This document shows positions 1 to 5,581 of a stretch of 5,581 nucleotides of DNA, in pieces. The DNA lies in the NCBI GenBank assembly GCA_030620115.1, contig JAUXFG010000213.1, forward strand, positions 1-5,581, in the 5' to 3' direction. The position numbers and the translations under genes were made by a program. Numbering within the stretch: the stretch's first letter is position 1; every line of letters begins with the position of its first letter. The notes beneath the pieces are model-generated. The model was not told the origin of the DNA. It saw nothing but the letters and a program-made list of their open reading frames with translations, and ran no database searches. This DNA is from Candidatus Fermentibacterota bacterium (GTDB lineage: Bacteria > JAFGKV01).

Positions 1-3000
1 CTAAGACCGCTTGGCCTCCGACTTCTGCGTTCCCATCTTCCCCACAAGGACCAGTTTTGGGCGTCGTCGCTTTGTCGATGCTCCGAAGAGGAGCCTGCGG
101 CTTCCACGAGCCATCGGTTCTTGCCCCGAGGCAGGAGGTCCAGTGTGGCGCGATAGGTATCGAGTGTTCCCGATGCGGTGATGGCAGACGAGTCAGCCGT
201 GGTCTGCTCCGAGCGAGTCATCCGCAATCGCAGGCTACTGTAGCGGGGAAGATAGATCACGGGGCCACCGCCAATCAGCCTATTGCGGGACATGGAGACG
301 TCCTTTGGGCCGCCCACCTCATCCAGGACATCAAGAAAGCCCAAGCCGGCGTCTACACCGCTGAAATCGTCCCGTAGGCTGCGTGAATAGGTTGCTTCCA
401 ACTGGACAGGCACTCTTCCCGGGCGCCACACCACAGACGTCAGCAGGCTCCGGTCGAGGCTGACGTCCTTTTCTCCCTCATCGAACTCTCCGGTGCCGAC
501 CCTCCCCTCTCCCCGCGCGTAGAGATCGATTCCCTTGAGCAGCGAAGAGCTCATCAGGGATATGCGCCCATAACCGTCTCCTGAAAGGCGAGACTCTCCC
601 TCGGTGCTCAGAGAATCGGCTCGACGGCCCCATGAATAGAGCGCGAGGTCAAAGAGCCCGCCGGGATTCAAGTCGAGCCTTCCCAATGCGCTTCTGTGTC
701 TGGTTTCTCGTGCTCCTACATGCTGTCTCGATTCGTGAAGCCTCGTCTGAACGCGGAGCTTGTTGAGCCATGGAACGGAGGAGGCGTGATACTCCGAACC
801 CACTTCCATCTTCTTCCACTCAGTTGACAGTGTGTCGCCTTCCCAAGACTTGCCCGCGACCTCCATGCTCAATGAGGGAAGCCCGGCCCGGTTCCAAAGC
901 ACCGTGCCGGCGCCTGTCTTCCCAGTTGCAGAATCCGTACGCATCCAACCGAGGCGCCACAAGAGCGGAAGCTCGTGCATAGGCTCCAGCCTGCCGGAGA
1001 GCTCGAAGTCGTCTATGAGAGAACCAAGCTCTTCACTGCGGCGCGCATCGGTCTCTATCTCCACGGGCAGTACAACTCCTGAGAACTGAAGCTCTATCCG
1101 ATCCGCCGAGTAAGAAAAAGAACCCCGTCCGCCCAGTTCGCTCTCATCAGGCGACACCAATAGCTCGTGTTGGATATTGAGCCTTCTCTCAGCGTCAGGA
1201 TCGGAGCGCCATCGCGCGGAAGTGGAGATCAGATTACGTGTGGAATCATCGGATGCTTCGTGGAGTGCCGACACAGTGGCGGTGAATCCGTCGCCCCGAT
1301 TGTACATGATCTGCGGCACTACGAGGGTAGCGCGGTCCTCGGCGTCATCGAGCCAGTAGTCATACTCAACGCGAATGACGGAATCTTCCGTCACCAAGTC
1401 CCTTTCCTGGAATGAGAGAAAGAACGAGCCGCTGCTGTGATCCAGTGTATACTCGCCTTCCTGGAGTAACTGGTCGTCAATGGAGAGCCGCACAGTACCG
1501 ATGACGATTTTGCCTCGAGACAGGTGGTACGCCGGCGCGCCACCCTGGAAAAACTCCGTGGCGTGGCCTGTGGTACGCTCACCGGCCCATAGATTCATTT
1601 GCGCGGCGCGTCGATGCCTTTTCGGGCTTCTCCCTCCAGTCTCTGCCCAGAGATATCCTCCCTTGTAGCCGCTCTTTCCCAAGAGCTGGGCCAGTTCGGG
1701 CTCCGCTGTTCCCCACCCAGCGCTCGCCTCCCGCAAGACCGCATCGGTCTCTCCCTTATACTGAGCTCCCCACCGGTCTCCCAAGAGCAAGTCGGTGTTG
1801 TCATAGAACGCGGTGAATCGTTTGCTTCTCCCCGAGAGTCTGATTCTGTGGCGATAGGAACTGTCCCAACCGCTGTCGAAGATATCCCAGTCATTTCGGT
1901 TTGCCTGAGCGAGATACGTGTAGGTGCCGAGGAGGTTTATTGGCGGAGCAGGCGGGAGTGATAGCTCGAGTCCACTGTCGCCCAGCCGAACATGCGGACC
2001 GACATCACGAGTCTGGCCGCTCTTCTGCGGCGGCTCGCGAAGCCTCCACTCACCTTCGTCCTCCAAATACACGGCAAGGAACCCCAGACCAAGGGCCACC
2101 AATCGTTTCCCTGTACTCGTGATCCTGACCAGAGGGGATTTTGTGAGACCGTCGACCTGTCCAGGGAATGTCAGATCTCCCTTGAGCTCGGCGAGATCAC
2201 CTTCTGGAGTGAACACCGCAAGTAGTTGGTCCGTGGAAATGTACAGTTTGCCTTGATGGAGGGTGGCGTCCAGAAACTCGACACCGGTGATGCGCGAGGA
2301 CCAAGGGGGGATCCGATAGGATTCGCCTTCGATGTCATAGACCACGAATCCATCCCGAAAGAGCAGCCAGACGAGACTGCCCTGTATCACCACCTGTGCT
2401 GGGGGATCAACCTGGGCCTCAAAAGGAGGAATGACACGCCATGTTTCCGATGTGGGGTTGAATCGGGCAATGCCGTCGGAGCCGAATAGCCAGAGCTCAT
2501 CACCGACCTGTTTCATCCACGAGAGAGACTTCAGTGGAACGTCTATCTCCGTTTGATAGACACGGATCTTTTCATACAAAGGATCGAACCTGAATAGCGC
2601 GGCACGGCTGCACAGCCAGACATCTGATCCGAGAAAGACAAGATCGAGCAGTGTATCGGCTCCGGTTGCGAAGAGGGTCCACTCCTCAGCGTACGGGTCC
2701 ATCCTTCCTAATCCACCATGGCCGGCGACCCAGATCGCGTCCTCGCCAAATGCCAAACCAGCGTAGCCCGGGAGCGGGGCGCCTGTCCCCGGGCCATAGG
2801 TAATCCAATCGTAGTACCGTGTGTCGGCGTTGGCAAGAAGATCATCCGCTGCCACCCAGAGTATGCCGTCAAACAAGTGGAGCTCTCGCAGCTCCTTGCC
2901 CTGCATCTCGAGAGGCAATTGGATATGGCTCCATTCCAGGTTCGCGGGGTCACAACGCAATAGAGACGACCCGTCTATGACGAATAGGATTCCTTCCTCA

Positions 3001-3089
3001 TCCACGGCCCATTGCGCGGGGCCACCCGCACGAGCGGATTGCCTAGCCAGAAGGAGAAAGGCAGCCAGGACCAGCAATCTCGCCGTCAT
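1..3089 (-). CDS. Large exported beta-propeller / outer-membrane barrel-like protein, 3' end beyond window (partial)
   Basis: Reading the minus strand from ATG at 3089 gives 1029 codons plus 2 bases with no stop, so the gene continues past base 1. Residues 1-21 are a signal peptide: basic start, hydrophobic core LLVLAAFLLL, and ARA before G22 as an AXA signal peptidase I site. Residues 34-350 form a repeat domain with aromatic anchors at F36, W78, W120, W158, W200, W241 and Y283, spaced 38-42 residues, followed by an eighth looser unit near 330-350. Several units end in D-P-x4-W (D131-W137, N211-W217). This fits a seven- or eight-bladed beta-propeller. Residues about 440-520 contain a Y-x-G and GWG segment and FFQGG, and 538-578 hold a strand-turn module (LLQEGEYTLD ... 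GSFFLSF ... IRVEYDY). From about 590 to 1029 short alternating strands separated by charged loops resemble an outer-membrane beta-barrel. Function is unknown; a surface or outer-membrane role is inferred. It is the third gene of the probable operon. An in-frame ATG at 3107 is an alternative start, but 3089 has a better ribosome binding site. Confidence 0.85.
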   Translation of the reverse strand, partial: MTARLLVLAAFLLLARQSARAGGPAQWAVDEEGILFVIDGSSLLRCDPANLEWSHIQLPLEMQGKELRELHLFDGILWVAADDLLANADTRYYDWITYGPGTGAPLPGYAGLAFGEDAIWVAGHGGLGRMDPYAEEWTLFATGADTLLDLVFLGSDVWLCSRAALFRFDPLYEKIRVYQTEIDVPLKSLSWMKQVGDELWLFGSDGIARFNPTSETWRVIPPFEAQVDPPAQVVIQGSLVWLLFRDGFVVYDIEGESYRIPPWSSRITGVEFLDATLHQGKLYISTDQLLAVFTPEGDLAELKGDLTFPGQVDGLTKSPLVRITSTGKRLVALGLGFLAVYLEDEGEWRLREPPQKSGQTRDVGPHVRLGDSGLELSLPPAPPINLLGTYTYLAQANRNDWDIFDSGWDSSYRHRIRLSGRSKRFTAFYDNTDLLLGDRWGAQYKGETDAVLREASAGWGTAEPELAQLLGKSGYKGGYLWAETGGRSPKRHRRAAQMNLWAGERTTGHATEFFQGGAPAYHLSRGKIVIGTVRLSIDDQLLQEGEYTLDHSSGSFFLSFQERDLVTEDSVIRVEYDYWLDDAEDRATLVVPQIMYNRGDGFTATVSALHEASDDSTRNLISTSARWRSDPDAERRLNIQHELLVSPDESELGGRGSFSYSADRIELQFSGVVLPVEIETDARRSEELGSLIDDFELSGRLEPMHELPLLWRLGWMRTDSATGKTGAGTVLWNRAGLPSLSMEVAGKSWEGDTLSTEWKKMEVGSEYHASSVPWLNKLRVQTRLHESRQHVGARETRHRSALGRLDLNPGGLFDLALYSWGRRADSLSTEGESRLSGDGYGRISLMSSSLLKGIDLYARGEGRVGTGEFDEGEKDVSLDRSLLTSVVWRPGRVPVQLEATYSRSLRDDFSGVDAGLGFLDVLDEVGGPKDVSMSRNRLIGGGPVIYLPRYSSLRLRMTRSEQTTADSSAITASGTLDTYRATLDLLPRGKNRWLVEAAGSSSEHRQSDDAQNWSLWGRWERRSRRPSGL
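22..1349 (-). other. Barrel-like C-terminal part of the large exported protein (protein domain)
   Basis: This stretch encodes roughly residues 581-1023 of the large protein. It has no recognisable enzyme motif. It is a succession of 8-12 residue segments with alternating polar and hydrophobic or aromatic residues, joined by charged or glycine-rich turns. Examples are TSVVWRPGRVPVQLEATYS near residues 886-904, LRLRMTRSEQT near 955-965, and RWLVEAAGSSSEH near 991-1003. Such a pattern is typical of transmembrane beta-barrels of the outer membrane. The barrel cannot be judged complete because the C-terminus, where a terminal aromatic residue would be expected, lies outside the window. The barrel reading is inference from pattern alone; a stack of extracellular beta-sandwich domains is the alternative. 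Confidence 0.45.
1356..1478 (-). other. SprA-like strand-turn module in the large protein (protein domain)
   Basis: Residues 538-578 read as a hairpin-rich module: DDQLLQEGEYTLD, then H-S-S-G-S-FFLSF, then an SVIRVEYDY strand. The arrangement 'V-D-G-x-L-x-x-G-x-D-Y-x-I-D-x-x-x-G-x-I-x-F ... S-x-I-x-V-x-Y-x-Y' recurs in giant outer-membrane proteins such as SprA of the type IX secretion system and in large surface proteins of related phyla. The upstream segment (residues about 440-520, with Y-K-G-E and FFQGG) also recalls the 'GVRYRGREDD' region that precedes this module in those proteins. The similarity is recalled from family patterns and has not been tested by alignment. Confidence 0.45.
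2037..2990 (-). other. Seven- or eight-bladed beta-propeller region of the large protein (protein domain)
   Basis: Residues about 34-350 are built from a repeating unit of about 42 residues: a hydrophobic pair followed by W-V or W-L (for example IWVAG, VWLCS, LWLFG, VWLLF), then G-rich turn, then R-(M/F)-D-P or N-P, then W and a strand. Anchor positions F36, W78, W120, W158, W200, W241 and Y283 give spacings of 42, 42, 38, 42, 41 and 42. The last unit (330-350, LVALGLGFLAVY then EW) is spaced by about 48 and may close the ring or be an eighth blade. The pattern resembles Kelch-like or two-component-regulator-type propeller repeats, which usually bind proteins or glycans. No catalytic residues are recognised, so the ligand is unknown. 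Confidence 0.7.
3027..3089 (-). other. Signal peptide of the large exported protein
   Basis: The first 21 residues have a basic residue near the start (R4), a hydrophobic core of about 11 residues (L5 to A15), and a c-region ending A19-R20-A21 before G22. This is a typical Sec signal with signal peptidase I cleavage after A21. There is no lipobox cysteine, so a lipoprotein is not indicated. If the upstream ATG at 3107 is used, six residues (MRDRIP) are added to the basic n-region and the signal still works. Confidence 0.75.
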
Positions 3090-3094
3090 GGGAA

Positions 3095-3098
3095 TCCT
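3095..3098 (-). promoter_or_regulatory. Ribosome binding site for the large exported protein
   Basis: On the minus strand AGGA lies 5 bases before the ATG at 3089. This supports the ATG at 3089 over the in-frame ATG at 3107, which has only a weak GGGATGAG-like sequence before it. The site lies in the 21-base gap between the radical SAM stop and this start, as expected of linked genes. Confidence 0.45.
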
Positions 3099-3110
3099 AT
3101 CCCGCATTTC

Positions 3111-4229
3111 TCATCCCGCGTCCGCCGCGGGACCCGAGCGCCATCCTCGCGGCCACCGGTTGAGCGCCCAGTCGTCGAGTAATCCCTTGACGTCCAACGG
3201 AGTGCGGGGCTCCCATCCAAGGGCCTTTTTCCAGTATCGTGACGCCTCCATGCATAGGTACACAGGGAGGCCATACCGTCGCAGCCGGCTGGTCAGCTCC
3301 GAGTACATCTTGAATCTCAATTCGGGCAAGTATCTGAATCTGCCGTCATAGCCCTTCTGCAGTTCCGCCAGGTCTAGTGTTGTTGAGGGATTCCAGGTTC
3401 TCATGCGATACCGGAGCGTCTTATCCAGGCGCAGAGTGCCCAGGCTGACCCAGACGATCGCCTCCGGATCCAACAGGTCATCTATCATCTCGACCACCTC
3501 ATTATAGCGTCGCTTCCACTCCTCCACCTCAACCAAGGGATCGAAATGGAGCCCCACTCTATAGCCATGCTCCTGAACGGTGGCCGCTGCTTTCAGCCGC
3601 TCCACAAGGGAGGCAGTTCCGCCTTCTTCCTGCTCCACGATCTGCGGGAGCGAAAGGCTGAAGGATACAATGGTTCTGTATCCATGATCGAGACCAAGGA
3701 GGTGATGAACTCGGTTGCTCTTGCTCTTGAGTTCGAGGAATCCTTTGGCTTTCGACGCGAAGAGCTCGACCAGATACGGCGATATCCCCGCGATGTAGTC
3801 CAGCGCAAGGCTGTCACTAAATTGGCCTGTTCCCACCCGGTGGATCTTTGTGTGGGGATTGAAGACGTTCCGTTCCAGCTCAGCTTCGAGGTCCTCTGTG
3901 TTGGCGTAGATGGTGAGGAAAGGGGAATTAATGACCGCCCCCAATGCACAATACGTGCAAGAGAACGGGCACCCGTTGATCACGTGAAGGATGAAGTAGG
4001 CGCAGCAGTTTGATCCTTGATATCCAGGGCACAGCTTGAGGAATCTTCCCCGCTGCTTTGCAAGAAGAAGACGACAGCCTCCATCCTTGTCCGGATCTGC
4101 CTTGTGGAGCGTGCGTGATTCTTCTTGGGTGATGTGTCGAGTGGGGATGGTCGGCAGGGCAGTCTGGGCTTGACGCGTTATCCACGAATCCGCCACAGCA
4201 TCTTCGATCAGGAGCTCCTTGATGTTCAA
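3111..4229 (-). CDS. Spore photoproduct lyase family radical SAM protein
   Basis: The protein is about 372 residues from the TTG at 4229, or 390 from ATG at 4283. Numbering here is from the longer start. The radical SAM cluster motif C-x3-C-x2-C is C105, C109, C112 (GCPFSCTYC), which would hold a [4Fe-4S] cluster that cleaves S-adenosylmethionine to a 5'-deoxyadenosyl radical. Family features follow: KLCPGYQGSNCCAYF before the motif (C85, C93, C94), GTGQFSDSLALD at 151-162, an ELKSKS segment near 184, HFDPL at 246-250, WVSLGTLR near 278-285, and YLCMEA at 342-347. These match the SPL-like branch common in bacteria that do not form spores. True lyase activity is doubtful: aligning the S-D of GTGQFSD with the C-T-S-D of the spore enzyme puts Q154 where the H-donor cysteine (C141 in Bacillus subtilis) should be. 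No spore or DNA-repair genes are nearby. The TTG start is preferred because GAGGAAGG lies 9 bases upstream and it overlaps the glycosyltransferase stop; ATG 4256 and 4283 lack a good ribosome binding site. Substrate unknown. Confidence 0.88.
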   Translation of the reverse strand: MNIKELLIEDAVADSWITRQAQTALPTIPTRHITQEESRTLHKADPDKDGGCRLLLAKQRGRFLKLCPGYQGSNCCAYFILHVINGCPFSCTYCALGAVINSPFLTIYANTEDLEAELERNVFNPHTKIHRVGTGQFSDSLALDYIAGISPYLVELFASKAKGFLELKSKSNRVHHLLGLDHGYRTIVSFSLSLPQIVEQEEGGTASLVERLKAAATVQEHGYRVGLHFDPLVEVEEWKRRYNEVVEMIDDLLDPEAIVWVSLGTLRLDKTLRYRMRTWNPSTTLDLAELQKGYDGRFRYLPELRFKMYSELTSRLRRYGLPVYLCMEASRYWKKALGWEPRTPLDVKGLLDDWALNRWPRGWRSGPAADAG

Positions 4230-5365
4230 GGTGAGGCGCCTTCCTCGGCGAGACATTCCAGAGCCGTCACGAGATGATCCCATGAGAAGCGTTTCTTGTA
4301 TGCCGCAATGTGTGCAGCGAAATCCGTATGGTCCTTTGCGGCCGCAAAGCGCTGAATTGCCACCGCCAAGGCTTCGGGATCATTGGCAGGAATCACGAAC
4401 CCTGTTTTCCCTTCTTCAACAGCCTCCGGCAAACCACCCACGTCACTTATGATGACCGGCTTGTTGAAGTGATAGGCGATGGGGAGAATGCCGCTCTGGG
4501 TTGTGGTAAGGTATGGCAAGGAGACGACATCGGCGGCCGCGAAGTACATCCCAACATCTTCATTGGGCACGTATTTGTTCACCACGGTTACTCTGCCTTC
4601 AAGACCTAGATCGGATATCTCATCTGCATACTCATCTACCTTTTCGTAGAACTCCCCCGCGATCAATAGACGGGCATTCATATGCTCGGAAAGCTTCGCC
4701 ATGGCGCGAATTGCCACATGCAGCCCTTTGTAGCGCCGTACATGCCCAAAAAACAGAATCACGATCTCCTTTTGGCCGATACCGAGTTTCACCCGCGCGT
4801 CGCTCCTTACCATGTGGTCACGAAACAAGTCGAAGATAGGAAGCGGGACGAGCTTGTGTGGCGCCTTGGGTCTCACGGCCAACAGATCGTGTTGTACTGA
4901 CTTCGAGTGAACGAGGAAGGCGTCGACCAGACGAAAGCCGACTGCGGTCAGAAACCGATCTCCCACACGGCGCTCATGAGGAATAATGTTGTGGCAAATG
5001 AACAGGATTCTCGCGCCGGTGAGGAATCGTGTCAGGAGTGCCACGCTGGAGTAACATGGCAGGAAGAAAGGCATCCAGTAATTGAAGATCACAAGATCGG
5101 GAGCATAACCCCGTATTTTTTGGGCTGTCCTTATCCAACTGATGGGGCAGATGGAATCCAGGAGCGGCTCGCATGGAACAGGATCCGTTACCTGACTTGA
5201 ATCCATCTGCGTGGTGCCCGGGAAGAAGAGCGAGGGGTACTGCCGCTTGAAGGAGAGAATCCTTACCTCGTGGCCACGCTTCCTAAGGCTCTCATAGAGG
5301 AGACCCAGGTAGTGCGCCATGCCCCCACGCATGGGGTGCGCTGTTCCAACGAGCACTATCCGCAT
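4226..5365 (-). CDS. Glycosyltransferase family 4 (GT-B fold), TQSG-type subgroup
   Basis: This 379-residue cytoplasmic protein has the usual length for a GT4 enzyme, which moves a sugar from a nucleotide-sugar donor to a lipid-linked or glycan acceptor. The N-terminal half (1 to about 185) is the acceptor domain: MRIVLVGTAH, then the glycine-rich loop R13-G14-G15-M-A-H, then HEVRILSFKRQYP and FPGTTQ at 48-53, and CHNIIPHE at 124-131. The C-terminal donor domain starts near 200 with LFFGHVRRYKG (204-214), includes AGEFY near 236-240, PYLTTTQSG at 284-292, NKPVI and DVGGLPEAVEEGKTGFV (308-324). The usual E-x7-E sugar-binding motif is missing; T288 and I296 sit at the two positions, and Q290-S-G takes the place seen in the 'TQSG' subgroup. 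Sugar and acceptor cannot be predicted. It is the first gene of the probable operon. An envelope or exopolysaccharide role is inferred. ATG at 5365 has AAGGGA 8 bases upstream. No membrane segment or signal peptide is present. Confidence 0.92.
   Translation of the reverse strand: MRIVLVGTAHPMRGGMAHYLGLLYESLRKRGHEVRILSFKRQYPSLFFPGTTQMDSSQVTDPVPCEPLLDSICPISWIRTAQKIRGYAPDLVIFNYWMPFFLPCYSSVALLTRFLTGARILFICHNIIPHERRVGDRFLTAVGFRLVDAFLVHSKSVQHDLLAVRPKAPHKLVPLPIFDLFRDHMVRSDARVKLGIGQKEIVILFFGHVRRYKGLHVAIRAMAKLSEHMNARLLIAGEFYEKVDEYADEISDLGLEGRVTVVNKYVPNEDVGMYFAAADVVSLPYLTTTQSGILPIAYHFNKPVIISDVGGLPEAVEEGKTGFVIPANDPEALAVAIQRFAAAKDHTDFAAHIAAYKKRFSWDHLVTALECLAEEGASP
4239..4246 (-). promoter_or_regulatory. 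Ribosome binding site deciding the radical SAM start
   Basis: On the minus strand GAGGAAGG sits 9 bases before a TTG at 4229, which overlaps the glycosyltransferase TGA as TTGA. Upstream ATGs at 4256 and 4283 have no purine-rich match of similar quality at the right distance. The residue pattern IKELLIED right after the TTG looks like the conserved start of SPL-family proteins, which argues that the preceding 18 residues are not part of the protein. Confidence 0.4.
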
Positions 5366-5373
5366 TTGATTTT

Positions 5374-5379
5374 TCCCTT
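5374..5379 (-). promoter_or_regulatory. Ribosome binding site of the glycosyltransferase
   Basis: AAGGGA on the minus strand lies 8 bases before the ATG at 5365, good spacing and complementarity. It supports this ATG as the true start; the residues that follow, MRIVLVG, are the usual first strand of a GT-B fold. Confidence 0.6.
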
Positions 5380-5435
5380 GCGCACATACGCACCGTGAGA
5401 CCGACAGGCAGGGGTCCTCCTTGCGCTAACCGAAG

Positions 5436-5464
5436 AGTATTGCATGATGCACTTGGTGAATCAA
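5436..5464 (-). promoter_or_regulatory. Candidate sigma70-type promoter for the operon
   Basis: On the minus strand TTGATT (5464 to 5459) and AATACT (5441 to 5436) are separated by 17 bases. Each matches its consensus hexamer at 4 of 6 positions. Transcription would begin near 5428-5430, giving a leader of about 60 bases before the ATG at 5365. Matches this weak arise by chance, and the sigma factors of this organism are unknown, so the call is tentative. Confidence 0.3.
5441..5451. repeat. 11-base palindrome TGCATGATGCA
   Basis: TGCAT-G-ATGCA is a perfect inverted repeat around a central G. It sits inside the spacer of the candidate promoter and touches the -10 hexamer. Such a position would suit an operator, but the arms are only 5 bases each and could be chance. 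Confidence 0.3.
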
Positions 5465-5581
5465 GGCTAAGACCGGGGAATGGGAAAAAGGTCCAAATAT
5501 GTGAATGCTTGATTGCAGGAATGAGGGGTTTTGGATAAACCTCGCGCATCCGTCTTCGCTCGTCAGCTTCGCCGTGACAAG

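Larger units (their letters stand above)
5366..5581. other. Non-coding leader region upstream of the operon
   Basis: No gene is supported in these 216 bases. A minus-strand frame from 5549 to 5292 is open, but it overlaps the start of the glycosyltransferase in another frame, has no ribosome binding site and no family resemblance. The right edge contains an imperfect duplicated CTTCGC (5554-5559 and 5567-5572) and might belong to a dispersed intergenic repeat; only other copies in the genome could show this. No convincing hairpin-plus-T-run terminator was found. Confidence 0.5.

Noticed and set aside
1599-1961. Plus-strand open frame of 120 codons and neighbouring short plus frames between 57 and 2489
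   Set aside because: All are antisense to the continuous minus-strand reading frame of the large protein and are low-complexity, R/S/P-rich translations typical of shadow frames.
2821-3351. Plus-strand open frame of 176 codons
   Set aside because: It lies antisense to the start of the large exported protein and the end of the radical SAM gene, crosses the gene junction, and has no motif or ribosome binding site.
3593-3949. Minus-strand open frame of 118 codons inside the radical SAM gene
   Set aside because: It is an alternative frame of the radical SAM coding region; the motif-bearing frame is the real one.
3546-4013. Plus-strand open frame of 155 codons
   Set aside because: It is fully antisense to the radical SAM core, whose motifs on the minus strand are clear; the plus translation has no family resemblance.
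5521-5541. Possible hairpin (GAGG / CCTC with TTT / AAA inside) near the right edge
   Set aside because: The stem needs a two-base bulge and is not followed by a T-run on either strand, so it is not supported as a terminator.
5292-5549. Minus-strand open frame of 85 codons upstream of the glycosyltransferase
   Set aside because: It overlaps the glycosyltransferase start by 74 bases in another frame, lacks a ribosome binding site, and spans the likely promoter and leader.
1-5581. CRISPR array, tRNA or insertion sequence
   Set aside because: No regularly spaced direct repeats, no cloverleaf-like segment and no transposase-like protein or terminal inverted repeats were seen; the regular spacing in 2037-2990 is at protein level only.

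Overview
The window holds three genes, all on the minus strand and tightly packed. They read right to left as a probable operon: a family-4 glycosyltransferase (about 5365 to 4226), a radical SAM protein of the spore photoproduct lyase (SPL) family (about 4229 to 3111), and a very large exported protein that starts at 3089 and is still open at base 1. No tRNA, rRNA, CRISPR array, insertion sequence or plus-strand gene could be supported.

The third gene is the main content of the window: 1029 complete codons plus 2 bases without a stop. It fills the whole left 55 percent, which otherwise looks gene-free because the frame never closes inside the window. The protein has a signal peptide with an AXA cleavage site and an N-terminal beta-propeller of seven or eight W/Y-anchored repeats spaced about 42 residues apart. 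A Y-G-rich linker region and a strand-turn module resembling those in giant outer-membrane proteins such as SprA follow. The rest is a long run of short amphipathic strands that looks like part of an outer-membrane beta-barrel.

The genes overlap or nearly abut. The stop of the glycosyltransferase overlaps the likely TTG start of the radical SAM gene, and 21 bases separate the radical SAM gene from the big surface gene. A weak sigma70-like promoter and a good ribosome binding site precede the glycosyltransferase, so the transcript probably begins inside the right-hand 216 bases.

The organism is most likely an uncultivated, moderately GC-rich, double-membraned bacterium. The reasons are the exported barrel-like protein, the SprA-like module, and the SPL-family enzyme in a context with no sporulation genes. 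Lineages around the Fibrobacteres-Chlorobi-Bacteroidetes group are plausible, but the sequence does not fix the phylum. The glycosyltransferase and the surface protein suggest a cell-envelope locus. The role of the radical SAM enzyme in it is unknown and is the most intriguing point.
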